Part shown: positions 9,451 to 19,025 of the stretch, one piece after another
Position numbering within the stretch: the stretch's first letter is position 1
How the letters are laid out: each line of letters opens with the position of its first letter
Assembly: GCF_040686855.1 (NCBI RefSeq)
Contig: NZ_JBFBOG010000001.1
Span: 310,001 to 374,000 of the forward strand
Direction: 5' to 3'
Source: Leifsonia sp040686855
GTDB taxonomy: Bacteria > Actinomycetota > Actinomycetes > Actinomycetales > Microbacteriaceae
DNA: 64,000 nt
Notes under the pieces: model-generated
The model's database searches: none
Seen by the model: only the letters and a program-made list of their open reading frames with translations
What the model was told of the DNA's origin: nothing
Made by a program: the position numbers and the translations under genes

Positions 9451-10536
9451 ATGCCCGCGAGCGTCGTCTCCGCCGGTGCGGAGCGTGAGGGCGCCGGGCG
9501 CGCCGGGGGCGGCAGCACGCCGTCCGCGGTCGCCCGGCGCCGTCGGCGTCTGCTCGTGGGGTTCGTGCTCGCCGCCGTCGTGCTGCTGGGGCTCTGCGTC
9601 CTCAGCCTGATGGTCGGCGCGCGGACCATCGCGCCCGCTGACGTCGTTCACGCGATCCTGCACTATTCCCGCACGGATCCCGACTCCCTGGTCGTCGTCG
9701 ACAGCCGCCTCCCCCGCACCCTGCTCGGGATCGCCGCCGGGCTCGGTCTCGGCCTGGCGGGGACCGTGATGCAGGGACTGTCGCGCAATCCGCTGGCCGA
9801 CCCGGGCATCCTCGGCGTCAACTTCGGCGCCTCGCTCGCGGTCGTCGTCGCGATCGCGTTCGTCGGCGTGACCTCGCCCTCCGGCTACCTCTGGTTCGCC
9901 TTCGCGGGCGCGGCCCTCGCCTCCGCCCTCGTCTACGCGGTCTCGTCACTGGGACGCGAGGGCGCGACCCCGATCAAGCTCGCGCTGGCGGGCGCCGCGG
10001 TCTCGGCCGCGCTCGGCTCGCTGATCACCGCCGTCGAGCTGACCAGCCGCGTCTCGCTGGACCAGCTGCGGTTCTGGCAGGTCGGCTCCCTCGCCGGGCG
10101 GGGCTTCGGCGTGCTCTGGCAGGTGCTGCCCACGCTGGCCGTGGGCGCGGTCCTCGCGCTGGCGCTCGGGAGGCTGCTCAACGGCCTGGCGCTCGGCGAC
10201 GACGTGGCACGCGGGCTCGGCCAGCGGGTCGGTGCGACCCGCGCGCTGTGCGGGGTCGCGATCGTGCTGCTCTGCGGCTCCGCGACCGCCGCCGTCGGGC
10301 CCATCGCGTTCGCGGGGCTCATCGTGCCGCACATCGCCCGGCGGGTCGTCGGGGCCGACTACCGCTGGATCCTCGCGTACTCCGCGCTGCTCGCGCCCTC
10401 CCTGCTGCTCGCGTGCGACATCATCGGGCGCGTGGTCGCTCCCCCCGGCGAGCTGCAGGTGGGCGTGGTGCTCGCGTTCGTCGGCGCGCCCGTCTTCATC
10501 GCGCTGGTGCGCCGTCGCCGGCTGGTGAGCCTGTGA
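9451..10536 (+). CDS. Iron-siderophore ABC transporter permease (FecCD family), first
   Basis: One of two FecCD/BtuC-type permeases that together form the membrane channel of the importer. About 40 basic and polar residues precede a hydrophobic core with roughly nine to ten helices. Family marks are SRLPRTLLGIAAGLGLGLAG, GTVMQGLSRNPLADPGILG (the conserved MQ..xRNPLAxPxxLG region), and GPIAFAGLIVPHIAR near the C-terminus, which contacts the ATPase. Length is 361 residues. It overlaps the second permease by 4 bases (GTGA), a sign of translational coupling. Confidence 0.93.
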   Translation: MPASVVSAGAEREGAGRAGGGSTPSAVARRRRRLLVGFVLAAVVLLGLCVLSLMVGARTIAPADVVHAILHYSRTDPDSLVVVDSRLPRTLLGIAAGLGLGLAGTVMQGLSRNPLADPGILGVNFGASLAVVVAIAFVGVTSPSGYLWFAFAGAALASALVYAVSSLGREGATPIKLALAGAAVSAALGSLITAVELTSRVSLDQLRFWQVGSLAGRGFGVLWQVLPTLAVGAVLALALGRLLNGLALGDDVARGLGQRVGATRALCGVAIVLLCGSATAAVGPIAFAGLIVPHIARRVVGADYRWILAYSALLAPSLLLACDIIGRVVAPPGELQVGVVLAFVGAPVFIALVRRRRLVSL

Positions 10537-11594
10537 CCGCGCAGGAGGCGTCGACGCGCGCGTCCGCCACGATCGGGGCCATCCGCTCCGACCGCCGCCG
10601 CGGCCGCTCGCGGGCTCTCCGCGTCTCCGTGGTCGCGGCCGTCCTCCTCCTCGTCGTCGGGGCCGTCTCGCTGACGCTCGGGGCCGCCTCCGTCGCCCCC
10701 GCCGACGTGCTCGCCGCCCTGATCGGGCGGGCGGACCGCCTCACCTCGTTCGTCATCGTCGAGCTGCGCCTTCCCCGGCTCGTCGCGGGCGCGCTCGTCG
10801 GCGCCTGCCTCGGCCTCTCCGGTGCGCTCATCCAGTCGGTGGCCCGCAACCCGCTCGCCAGCCCCGACATCATCGGCATCACGGCCGCGGCGAGCGCCAC
10901 CGGCTCGATCGCGCTCGTCTGGTTCGGGTTGACCGGCCTCGCCCTGTCCGGGATCGTGCTGGCCGGCACGCTCGTCGCCGCCGCGCTGATCTACGTGCTG
11001 GCGTGGCGCAACGGCGTCAGCGGCTACCGCTTCGTGCTGGTCGGGATCGGCATCGCGGCGTTCTGCGGCGGCATCGTCTCGTACGTGCTCACCCGGGCCG
11101 ACGTGTCGAACGTGCAGCAGGCGCTGGTGTGGATCACCGGCAGCCTGAACTCCATCGACCCGTCCGCCCTCACCGTGCTGGCGGTCGGGACGGTGATCCT
11201 CGTCCCCTGCGCGCTGGTCGCGGGCCGCCCGCTCGGCGCGCTGTCGCTGGGCGACGACCTCGCCTCCGGGCTGGGGGTCCGGCCGGAGCGGACGCGGCTC
11301 ACCGTGGTCGCGGTCGCCGTCGCGCTGGCCGCCATCGCGGTCGCGGTCGCGGGCCCGGTGTCGTTCGTCGCGTTCCTGGCAGCGCCGATCGCCCGGCGGC
11401 TGGTCGGCCGGGGCTCGCTCGCGCTGGTGCCGTCGGCGCTACTCGGCGCGCTCATCCTCGTCGTCTCGGACATCGTCGCGCAGTTCGCGATCCCGGGCGT
11501 CGTGCTGCCCGTCGGCGTCGTCACCGGCATCGTGGGCGCGCCCTATCTTCTCTGGCTGCTGGCCAGGACCAACCGAGTGGGCCGTGGAGGCTGA
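10533..11594 (+). CDS. Iron-siderophore ABC transporter permease (FecCD family), second
   Basis: The second FecCD-type permease of the importer. GTG at 10533 overlaps the stop of the first permease, which also fits the family's N-terminal region; longer versions would read through the previous gene. Family marks are LRLPRLVAGALVGACLGLSG, SVARNPLASPDIIGITAAAS and AVAGPVSFVAFLAAPIARRL. It has 353 residues and about nine hydrophobic helices. It ends just before the ATPase gene, with GGAGG near its 3' end serving the next start. Confidence 0.92.
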   Translation: MTAQEASTRASATIGAIRSDRRRGRSRALRVSVVAAVLLLVVGAVSLTLGAASVAPADVLAALIGRADRLTSFVIVELRLPRLVAGALVGACLGLSGALIQSVARNPLASPDIIGITAAASATGSIALVWFGLTGLALSGIVLAGTLVAAALIYVLAWRNGVSGYRFVLVGIGIAAFCGGIVSYVLTRADVSNVQQALVWITGSLNSIDPSALTVLAVGTVILVPCALVAGRPLGALSLGDDLASGLGVRPERTRLTVVAVAVALAAIAVAVAGPVSFVAFLAAPIARRLVGRGSLALVPSALLGALILVVSDIVAQFAIPGVVLPVGVVTGIVGAPYLLWLLARTNRVGRGG

Positions 11595-11595
11595 C

Positions 11596-12405
11596 ATGAC
11601 ATCCGAGACCATCACGCCCGAGCTGTCGGCCCGCGGCCTGTCGCTCGCGTACGAGGGGCGGACCGTCGTCGACGGGCTCGACATCGACATCCCCTCCGGG
11701 CGCGTCACGGCGATCGTGGGGCCCAACGCCTGCGGCAAGTCCACGCTGCTGCGCGGCCTCTCGCGACTGCTGCCGCCGGCCTCCGGCACGGTGCTGCTCG
11801 ACGGGGCCGACATCCACGGCCTGCCGACCAAGCAGGTCGCGCAGCGCCTCGGCCTGCTGCCGCAGACACCGACGGCGCCGGACGGCATCACGGTCGCCGA
11901 CCTGGTCTCGCGCGGGCGGTACCCGCACCAGGGCTGGTTCCGCCGCTGGACGGCCGAGGACGACGAGGCCGTCGCCGAGGCGATGACCGCGACCGGCATC
12001 GACGACCTCGCCGAGCGCGCGGTGGACGAACTGTCCGGCGGTCAACGGCAGCGCGTGTGGATCGCGATGGCGCTGGCCCAGCGCACCGACATCCTCCTGC
12101 TCGACGAGCCGACGACGTTCCTCGACATCAGCCACCAGCTGGACGTGCTCGACCTGCTCCTCGACCTGAACGCCGCGCGCGGGACGACCGTCGTCATGGT
12201 GCTGCACGACCTCAACCTGGCCGCCCGGTACGCCGGGCACCTCATCGCGATGCGCGCGGGAACGGTCGTCGCGGCGGGCGACCCGGCGGCTGTGGTCACC
12301 GCCGACCTCGTGCGCGACGTGTTCGGCGTGGAGTCGGTCGTCGTGGACGACCCGGTGAGCGGCACCCCGCTGGTGGTGCCGCTCGGTCGGCACCACACGG
12401 CCTAG
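11596..12405 (+). CDS. Iron-siderophore ABC transporter ATPase (FecE/FepC-like)
   Basis: The ATP-binding subunit that powers siderophore import. It has Walker A GPNACGKST, the Q-loop region LGLLPQTPTAP, signature LSGGQRQRVWIAMALAQ, Walker B ILLLDEPTTFLD and the H-loop in VMVLHDLNLAARY. These match the FecE/FepC group closely. ATG at 11596 is chosen because GGAGG lies five bases upstream and the second permease stops at 11594. The product is 269 residues. Its stop codon overlaps that of the convergent mazG gene within CTAG. Confidence 0.94.
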   Translation: MTSETITPELSARGLSLAYEGRTVVDGLDIDIPSGRVTAIVGPNACGKSTLLRGLSRLLPPASGTVLLDGADIHGLPTKQVAQRLGLLPQTPTAPDGITVADLVSRGRYPHQGWFRRWTAEDDEAVAEAMTATGIDDLAERAVDELSGGQRQRVWIAMALAQRTDILLLDEPTTFLDISHQLDVLDLLLDLNAARGTTVVMVLHDLNLAARYAGHLIAMRAGTVVAAGDPAAVVTADLVRDVFGVESVVVDDPVSGTPLVVPLGRHHTA

Positions 12406-13109
12406 GCGCCTGCGCCGGACTCCTGCTCGCGGATCTCGTCCTGCAGGTCGCGCAGCGTGGAGCGGAGCGCGCGCTCCGCATCCAGCCCCTGCGCCTTCGC
12501 CGACGCCACGATGGCGAGCAGGAGCGGGCCCAGCTCGTCCTCGCTGCCCACCTGCACCCCGCCCTGCTGCTGCAGGTCGATCAGGCCGACCTTCTCGGCG
12601 CGGCCGAGCAGCTTGTCGGCCAGGGCGAGCGAGGGCATGCCCTGCGGGATGCCGTCGAGCACGCTGGTGCGGCCCGGCTTCTCCTGCTTCTTGAGCTCGT
12701 CCCAGAAACCGACCACGTCGTCCGCGGTCTCGGCGTGGCGCGCGTCGGCGGCCGCCTGGTCGCCGAAGACGTGGGGATGCCGGCCGACCATCTTCGCGGT
12801 CATGTGCGCGGCCACATCCTGGATGTCGAAGTCCTCGCCCGGCGTGTGCGCGGCGATGTCGGCGTGGAACAGCACCTGGTAGAGCACGTCGCCGAGCTCC
12901 TCGAGCAGTTCATCCCGGTCGCCGGTCTCGATGGCGTCGATCAGCTCGTACGTCTCCTCGACGAGGTACTGCACCAGCGACTCGTGGGTCTGGTCCGCAT
13001 CCCAGGGGCAGCCGCCGGGCGCCCGGAGCCGCGCCATCACGGCGACCAGCTCGTCGAGCTTCGTGGCGGCCTCCGGCACCACCACCGGCGCGTCCACTGT
13101 CTCGCCCAT
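12402..13109 (-). CDS. mazG: Nucleoside triphosphate pyrophosphohydrolase MazG
   Basis: A house-cleaning enzyme that hydrolyses (d)NTPs, including damaged or non-canonical ones, to the monophosphate and pyrophosphate. The N-terminal domain has RLRAPGGCPWDADQTHESL and the metal-binding EETYELIDAIE...DELLEELGDVLYQVLFHA region with the EExxE/ExxD ligands. Further marks are KMVGRHPHVFGD and DVVGFWDELKKQEK. At 235 residues it has one clear MazG domain plus a shortened C-terminal part, as is usual in actinobacteria. GAGGAGG lies upstream of the ATG at 13109. It is convergent with the siderophore ATPase gene and divergent from nhaA. Confidence 0.93.
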   Translation of the reverse strand: MGETVDAPVVVPEAATKLDELVAVMARLRAPGGCPWDADQTHESLVQYLVEETYELIDAIETGDRDELLEELGDVLYQVLFHADIAAHTPGEDFDIQDVAAHMTAKMVGRHPHVFGDQAAADARHAETADDVVGFWDELKKQEKPGRTSVLDGIPQGMPSLALADKLLGRAEKVGLIDLQQQGGVQVGSEDELGPLLLAIVASAKAQGLDAERALRSTLRDLQDEIREQESGAGA

Positions 13110-13224
13110 CCCGTCCTCCTCGCTCTACGATGCATCCATCCTGCCACCGGGTAGAGTCGTGAGCGGTGTGCCGGGAAGTCTGGTCGGCGTCGTTGTCCGT
13201 GACCCCGCGAGAGTGGTACCCCGC

Positions 13225-14370
13225 ATGAGCATCATCCGTTCCGAGCGCACCGCCGCCGGCCTCCTCCTGGGAGCCGCCGCTCTCGGCCTGCTGCTGGCCA
13301 ACACGCCGATCGGCTCGACGCTGCTCGACGTGCAGCACACGTATCTGGGCGGCGGGTTCCTGAAGATCAGCGTCGGCCACGGGATCAGCGACGGCCTGCT
13401 GGCCGTCTTCTTCTTCATCGTCGCGATCGAGCTCAAGCACGAGCTGGTGGCGGGCGAGCTGAACTCGTTCCAGAAGGCCATCCACCCCGCTATCGCAGCG
13501 ATCGGCGGCGTGATCGTGCCGGCCGGCCTGTATCTGCTGTTCACCGCGGGCACGAACGTGCAGCAGGGCTGGCCGATCCCCACCGCGACCGACATCGCCT
13601 TCGCGCTGGGCGTGCTCGCGGTGTTCGGCCGCGGGCTGCCCAACCGCCTCCGGGTCTTCCTGCTCGCCCTCGCCGTGCTCGACGACCTCATCGCCATCCT
13701 CATCATCGCCGTGTTCTTCACCACCGACCCCAACCTGTGGGAGCTGGCGCTGGCGGCCGTCACCGTCGCGCTGTTCGGGCTGCTCAGCCGGATGCTGCGC
13801 GGCCGGATGCGCTGGCCGCTCGGCGTCCTCATGGTGCTGCTCGCGCTGCTGACCTGGTGGCTGGTCTACGACTCGGGCGTGCACGCCACCATCGCCGGCG
13901 TCGCGCTCGGCCTCGTGATGTCCCGCGCACCGGCCGGCCGGGTGGCGCACGCGCTCGAGCCGTGGAACAACGGGCTGATCCTGCCGCTGTTCGCGTTCTC
14001 GGCGGCGCTGGTCGTCATCCCGAACGTGCCCCCGTCGGAGCTCTCCCCCGCCTTCTGGGCCATCCTGATCGCCCTGCCGGTCGGCAAGCTCATCGGCATC
14101 ACCCTCGGCGGGTGGCTCGGCTCCTTCACGCGAAAAGGGCCGGATCGTGGCCGCATCCCGCTGTTCGGGATGGTCACGGTCGCCGCCCTCGGCGGCATCG
14201 GGTTCACCGTCTCGCTGCTCATGAACGAACTCGCGTTCGCGCGCTCGGAGGACGTCCGGGCGGAGGGAACTCTCGCCGTCTTGCTGGGATCGGGGATCGC
14301 GATCGTGGTCTCCGGCATCCTGGTCAGCGCCCTCGCGCGGCGCAACCGGCGCCTGCATCCCCACCCGTAG
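13225..14370 (+). CDS. nhaA: Na+/H+ antiporter NhaA
   Basis: An integral membrane antiporter that exports Na+ in exchange for H+ for pH and salt balance. The 381-residue protein has about 12 hydrophobic helices. The unwound helix IV region reads PTATDIAFALGVLAVFG, and helix V holds the essential Asp pair in AVLDDLIAILIIAVF. Other marks are FFFIVAIELKHELVAGEL near helix II and GIGFTVSLLMNELAF at the C-terminal end. I chose ATG at 13225 because the family begins with an IIRSERTAAGLLL-like segment; GTG codons 20 residues earlier are possible but unlikely. It runs divergently from mazG with a gap of about 115 bases. Confidence 0.94.
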   Translation: MSIIRSERTAAGLLLGAAALGLLLANTPIGSTLLDVQHTYLGGGFLKISVGHGISDGLLAVFFFIVAIELKHELVAGELNSFQKAIHPAIAAIGGVIVPAGLYLLFTAGTNVQQGWPIPTATDIAFALGVLAVFGRGLPNRLRVFLLALAVLDDLIAILIIAVFFTTDPNLWELALAAVTVALFGLLSRMLRGRMRWPLGVLMVLLALLTWWLVYDSGVHATIAGVALGLVMSRAPAGRVAHALEPWNNGLILPLFAFSAALVVIPNVPPSELSPAFWAILIALPVGKLIGITLGGWLGSFTRKGPDRGRIPLFGMVTVAALGGIGFTVSLLMNELAFARSEDVRAEGTLAVLLGSGIAIVVSGILVSALARRNRRLHPHP

Positions 14371-14391
14371 CGACCAGGTCGCACTGCCGAC

Positions 14392-14490
14392 CGGCGCGAA
14401 ACGGAGGAGTTCCGGGCCGCCGCGCCGTCGGACGGGCCGGACGGAGGAGTTCCGGGCAGGGTGGGGCCGGGAAGTCCTCCGTTTTCGCCG
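14392..14490. repeat. Intergenic palindrome D (CGGAGGAGTTCC family)
   Basis: A 17-base unit, ACGGAGGAGTTCCGGGC, occurs twice in direct orientation (14401-14417 and 14441-14457). An inverted, slightly diverged copy follows at 14467-14487 (CCGGGAAGTCCTCCGTTTTCG). The first and third copies can pair over about 18 positions. It fills the space between the convergent nhaA and mfd genes and may act as their terminator. The unit recurs near 37311 and 37471. Confidence 0.65.
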
Positions 14491-14532
14491 CACGAGGAGT
14501 GCCGCGGGAGGAGTGCCGAGGGAGGCGGACGC

Positions 14533-17500
14533 TCAGCCGGCGCGCTCGGCGGCCGCCGGCTCCTTCTCGGGGAAGAGCGCGCCGAGCAGGTCGCCGACCC
14601 AGCCGATCAGCGCCGCGTCGTCCAGCGGCTCGCCGTTCACCCGCGGCATCGGCACGGTCGCGACCTTCGGCGCCGCGTGGTACTTCGACCCCGGGTACAT
14701 CCGCTGCAGGCGGACCTGCAGCGAATCCGGCAGTATCGCCGGCGCCAGCCGCAGGTTGGAGCCCATGGCCACGACCTCGCCCAGCCCCGCCTTCTGCGCC
14801 GCACGGCGCAGGCGCGAGACCGCGATGAGGTTCGTCACGGGCTCCGGCGGAGCGCCGTAGCGGTCCGTCAGCTCCTCCAGCACCGCATCGATCTGGCCGT
14901 CCTTCGCGTTCGGCGAGCTGGCCGTCGACAGCTTCTGGTAGGCCTCCAGCCGCAGGCGCTCGCTGTCGACGTACTCCTCGGGGATGTGCGCATCCACCGG
15001 CAGCTCGAGCCGCAGCTCGGTCTGGCCCTCGGCGACCTCAGCACGGAACGTGGAGACGGCCTCGCCGATCATCCGCAGGTAGAGGTCGAAGCCGACGCCG
15101 GCGATGTGACCGGACTGCTCGCCGCCGAGCAGGTTGCCCGCGCCGCGGATCTCGAGGTCTTTCAGCGCGACCTGCATGCCGCTTCCGAGGTCGTTGTTCG
15201 CGGCGATCGTGGACAGCCGGTCGTGCGCCGTCTCGCTCAGCGGCTTGTTCTCGTCCCAGAGGAAGTACGCGTACGCGCGCTCGCGGCCACGGCCGACGCG
15301 GCCGCGCAGCTGGTGCAGCTGGCTCAGGCCGTACTTGTCGGCCCGGTCGATGATGATCGTGTTGGCGTTCGAGATGTCGAGTCCGGTCTCGATGATGGTG
15401 GTGGACACCAGCACGTCGAATCGGCGCTCCCAGAAGTCGACGACGACCTGCTCCAGCGCGTGCTCGTTCATCTTGCCGTGCGCGACGCCGATGCGCGCCT
15501 CGGGCACCAGCTCGGCCAGCTTCGCCGCCATGCTCGTGATCGAGCCGACGCGATTGTGCACGAAGAACACCTGACCCTCGCGCAGCAGTTCGCGCCGGAT
15601 GGCCGCCGCGACCTGCTTGTCGGAGTACGGCCCGACGAAGGTGAGGATCGGGTGCCGGTCCTCCGGCGGGGTCGCCAGCGTCGACATCTCGCGGATGCCG
15701 GTCACCGCCATCTCGAGCGTGCGCGGGATGGGCGTCGCGCTCATGGCGAGGATGTCGACGTTCGTCTTGAGCTTCTTCAGCGCGTCCTTGTGCTCGACGC
15801 CGAAGCGCTGCTCCTCGTCGATGATGACGAGACCGAGGTCTTTGAAGGTCACGCCGTCGGCGAGGATGCGGTGCGTGCCGATGACCACATCCACCGTGCC
15901 GTCCGCCATGCCGCGCAGCGTCTCGCGCGCCTCCTTGTCGGTCTGGAACCGGCTCAGCTGCCGCAGGTGGATGGGGAACCCGGCGAACCGCTCCTGGAAC
16001 GTCTCCGCGTGCTGCTTCACGAGCAGCGTCGTCGGGACGAGCATCGCGACCTGCTTGCCGTCCTGCACCGCCTTGAACGCGGCCCGCACGGCGATCTCGG
16101 TCTTGCCGAAGCCGACGTCGCCCGAGATCAGACGGTCCATCGGGATCGGCCGCTCCATGTCGGCCTTGACCTCGTCGATGGTCTGCAACTGGTCGTGCGT
16201 CTCCGCGAAGGGGAACGCCTCCTCCAGTTCGCGCTGCCACGGGGTGTCCGGCGCGAAGGCGTGGCCCTTGCTGGCCATGCGGGCGGAGTAGAGCTTGACC
16301 AGCTCCACGGCGATGTCGCGGACGGCGCGGCGCGCGCGTCCCTTCGCCGCCGCCCAGTCGCTGCCGCCCATCTTGGACAGCTGCGGCGCCTCGCCGCCGA
16401 CGTAGCGGGTGAGCAGGTCGAGCTGGTCGGTCGGCACGTACAGCTTGTCGCCCGGGTAGCCGCGCTTCGACGGCGCGTACTCGAGCACGAGGTATTCGCG
16501 CTTCGACTTGACCGCGTTCCGGCCGCCGCTCGACACCATGCGCTGCGTGAGCTCGACGAACTTGCCGATGCCGTGCGTCTCGTGCACGACGTAGTCGCCG
16601 GGCTTGAGCTGCAGCGGGTCGACCACGTTCTTGCGTCGGGTCGCGAGCTTCTTCACCTGGCGCGAGTCGTAGCCGATGGTGCGGCCGTAGAACTCGGCCT
16701 CGCTGATCAGGGCGAGCTTGATGTCGGGCAGCTCGAAGCCGTGCTCGGCGGTCGCCTTGAGGAGGTACGCGATGCCGGGCTCCGGATCGGCCGGGAACTC
16801 GTCCACCGGCCTCGCCGGGAGCTCGGCCTCGGAGAGCACGTCGGCCGCGCGCTCCACCAGGCCGGTGCCGGCGGCGACGATCGCGACCTGCCAGCCGTCG
16901 CGCAGGCGGCCGCGGACGTGCTCGACGGCGCCGGACACGTTGCCCTGGAAGCTCGGCACGGCCTCGGCCCGGATGCGGACCTGCAGGTGCTCCTCGAGCT
17001 CGCGTTCCTCCGGCAGCACCTCGTCGGCCTGGAAGCCGGACATCGTCCACCACGGGTGGTCGGGATTCGCGGCGCCCGGGCGGCTGTACTTGACCGAGTC
17101 CTTCAGCTGCTGCAGCGTCATGAAGTCGCCGGCGGCCAGGTCGATGGGCGCGGCCGCGCCGACGGTCGCAGCGCTCCACGCGGCGGAGAGGAATTCGCGG
17201 TTCGTCTCCGCCAGGCTGACGGCCCGGGAGGCGACGCGCTCGGGCGAGAGGACGGCGACGGCCGCGCCGTCGGGCAGGTAGTGGGTGAGCGGCACGAGCC
17301 GGTCGACGAGTGCGGGCGCCAGCGACTCCATCCCCTCGACGGGGATGCCCTCGCCGATCTTGGCCAGCATCGAGGACAGGCTAGGGAATTCGTGCTCCAT
17401 CTCACGCGCCCGCTGCCGCACCGACTCGCTGAGCAGCAGCTCGCGGCTCGGCGGCAGGGCGACGGCAGGGATGGGCTCGGGCAGCGACCGCTGATCGGCG

Positions 17501-18153
17501 ACCGAGAAGGCGCGGATCTGATCCACCTCGTCGCCGAAGAAGTCGACCCGGTACGGGTGGTCGGCCGTGGGCGGGAAGACGTCGAGGATGCCGCCGCGCA
17601 CCGCGAACTCGCCACGACGGGTGACGATGTCGACGCGCTCGTAGGCGAGGTCGACCAGCTGGGAGGCGAGGCCGCCGAGGTCGAAGCCGCGGCCGCCGAT
17701 CCGGAGGTCGATGGTCGCGTAGTCGGTGAGGTTGTCGGCGAGAGGCTGCAGCGCAGCGCGGACGGAGGCGACCAGGATGAACGGTGCACTTCGGTCGCCC
17801 TCCGCCCAGTCGGAGAGGCGGCGCAGCGCGGTGAGGCGCTTGCCGACGATCTCGGCGCTCGGGCTCAGTCGCTCGTGCGGCAGGGTCTCCCACGCCGGGA
17901 ACTCGACGATCTCCGCGTCGGGCAGCAGGCACGGCAGGGCGCCGCGGACCGATTCTGACTCGCGTCCCGTCGCCGTGATCAGCAGCACCGCCTGCGATGC
18001 GCCCTGCTCGGCGCGACGGCGCAGCAGGCCCGCGAGCAGCGGAGCGCGGAGGCCGTCGGTGAGCGAGAAATCGGCGTCGCGCGCCGCATGCGAGAGCGCG
18101 TCGGCGAACGAGGACTCGCGTGCGAGCGCGGCGACCAGACCCTGGAGTATCAC
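14533..18153 (-). CDS. mfd: Transcription-repair coupling factor Mfd
   Basis: Removes RNA polymerase stalled at DNA lesions and recruits UvrA. The 1,206 residues follow the usual order: UvrB-like N-terminal region (about 1-350), the RNA polymerase interaction domain with GDYVVHETHGIGKFVEL (about 517-585), then RecG-like helicase domains with Walker A GDVGFGKTEIA (near 678), the DEEQ box IIDEEQRFGVEHKD, SATPIPRTLEMA, and motif VI LRGRVGRGRERAYAYFLW. The C-terminal TRCF domain (QTELRLELPVDAHIPEEYV) ends the protein. The start is GTG at 18153 with a weak Shine-Dalgarno. It appears to be transcribed on its own, about 75 bases after the hydrolase gene on the same strand. Confidence 0.97.
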   Translation of the reverse strand: MILQGLVAALARESSFADALSHAARDADFSLTDGLRAPLLAGLLRRRAEQGASQAVLLITATGRESESVRGALPCLLPDAEIVEFPAWETLPHERLSPSAEIVGKRLTALRRLSDWAEGDRSAPFILVASVRAALQPLADNLTDYATIDLRIGGRGFDLGGLASQLVDLAYERVDIVTRRGEFAVRGGILDVFPPTADHPYRVDFFGDEVDQIRAFSVADQRSLPEPIPAVALPPSRELLLSESVRQRAREMEHEFPSLSSMLAKIGEGIPVEGMESLAPALVDRLVPLTHYLPDGAAVAVLSPERVASRAVSLAETNREFLSAAWSAATVGAAAPIDLAAGDFMTLQQLKDSVKYSRPGAANPDHPWWTMSGFQADEVLPEERELEEHLQVRIRAEAVPSFQGNVSGAVEHVRGRLRDGWQVAIVAAGTGLVERAADVLSEAELPARPVDEFPADPEPGIAYLLKATAEHGFELPDIKLALISEAEFYGRTIGYDSRQVKKLATRRKNVVDPLQLKPGDYVVHETHGIGKFVELTQRMVSSGGRNAVKSKREYLVLEYAPSKRGYPGDKLYVPTDQLDLLTRYVGGEAPQLSKMGGSDWAAAKGRARRAVRDIAVELVKLYSARMASKGHAFAPDTPWQRELEEAFPFAETHDQLQTIDEVKADMERPIPMDRLISGDVGFGKTEIAVRAAFKAVQDGKQVAMLVPTTLLVKQHAETFQERFAGFPIHLRQLSRFQTDKEARETLRGMADGTVDVVIGTHRILADGVTFKDLGLVIIDEEQRFGVEHKDALKKLKTNVDILAMSATPIPRTLEMAVTGIREMSTLATPPEDRHPILTFVGPYSDKQVAAAIRRELLREGQVFFVHNRVGSITSMAAKLAELVPEARIGVAHGKMNEHALEQVVVDFWERRFDVLVSTTIIETGLDISNANTIIIDRADKYGLSQLHQLRGRVGRGRERAYAYFLWDENKPLSETAHDRLSTIAANNDLGSGMQVALKDLEIRGAGNLLGGEQSGHIAGVGFDLYLRMIGEAVSTFRAEVAEGQTELRLELPVDAHIPEEYVDSERLRLEAYQKLSTASSPNAKDGQIDAVLEELTDRYGAPPEPVTNLIAVSRLRRAAQKAGLGEVVAMGSNLRLAPAILPDSLQVRLQRMYPGSKYHAAPKVATVPMPRVNGEPLDDAALIGWVGDLLGALFPEKEPAAAERAG

Positions 18154-18228
18154 TCGGTCGATTCTACGTGGGACCGCCGACAGGTGAAGGGGTGGTGGCC
18201 GCTCTGCGCGACGGCTGGATCCAGCCGG

Positions 18229-18933
18229 CTAGATCCACCCATCGAGCGCGCGCATGAACCCGTCGTGGTCGTCGCGGTTGATGACGTGGCCCGACCCGGG
18301 CACGATGCGCACCTCGTAGCCGTCCGCGCGCAGGCGCTCCGCGAGCTCGGGCTTCACCAGCTGCGAGTTGTCGGCGAGCATGACGAGCGATGGCGCCATC
18401 ATGACGGCCGGCGCGCGCATCGAGGAGGGCGTGAGCACGACCGGGATCACCGCGCGGTCGAAGGACTTGAAGGTCTCCACCTCGATCGCCACGTCGGCCG
18501 GGTCCCAGCGCGGGTTGCGCTTGGCGATGCGTGCGGCCGACTGCCGGGCGAGAGTGCGGAGGAACGTGGGGGCGAGCCACCGGACGAAGCCGTTGGTCGC
18601 CGGGCACGAGAAGGCCGGGTCGACGTAGATGACGCGCTGCGGCTCGAGCCGGTCGACCGCCAGGCTGACGGTGAGGCCGCCCAGCGAATGGCCCATCACG
18701 AGCTCCGGCCGCCCGGGCACGGTGTCGACGATGTCCTGCGCCATGAGTTCGGCGGAGTACTCGTCGGCGTGGGGGCTGTGGCCGTGACCGCGCAGATCGA
18801 CGGCGATCACGTGGTAGCCGTGAGCGGCGAGCACAGGGCCGACCCGTCGCCAGTTGCGCGAGTCCGACATGACGCCGTGGACGAGGACCGCGTAGCGGTC
18901 GCCGGTGCCCCACTCGCGGGTGAACAACTTCAT
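18229..18933 (-). CDS. Alpha/beta-hydrolase
   Basis: A 234-residue alpha/beta-hydrolase fold protein. The nucleophile elbow is GHSLGG (Ser within), the oxyanion region is LVHGVMSDSRNWRRVG, and the catalytic His lies in GSGHVINRDDHDGF. The acid residue is probably the Asp in LVMLADNSQLV. I start at ATG 18933 (MKLFTREWGTG); a longer frame to 18975 adds 14 residues that do not look like the family. No signal peptide is present, so it is cytosolic. The substrate is unknown; the closest groups are esterases and hydrolases of the MhpC/BioH type. It lies between pth and mfd on the same strand. Confidence 0.85.
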   Translation of the reverse strand: MKLFTREWGTGDRYAVLVHGVMSDSRNWRRVGPVLAAHGYHVIAVDLRGHGHSPHADEYSAELMAQDIVDTVPGRPELVMGHSLGGLTVSLAVDRLEPQRVIYVDPAFSCPATNGFVRWLAPTFLRTLARQSAARIAKRNPRWDPADVAIEVETFKSFDRAVIPVVLTPSSMRAPAVMMAPSLVMLADNSQLVKPELAERLRADGYEVRIVPGSGHVINRDDHDGFMRALDGWI

Positions 18934-19025
18934 GGCATCGACGGTACGCAGCGCTCCTGGCGCGGGCCAGGGCATTGACCGGGCTGCCGCTGGGGGTTAG
19001 CCGTGATCTTGCCGGGCGCGGCGGG

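Noticed and set aside
14461..17958. A 1,165-codon open frame on the plus strand across mfd
   Set aside because: mfd on the minus strand has every expected domain, while the plus-strand frame reads as repetitive Arg/Leu/Val/Asp sequence without a family.
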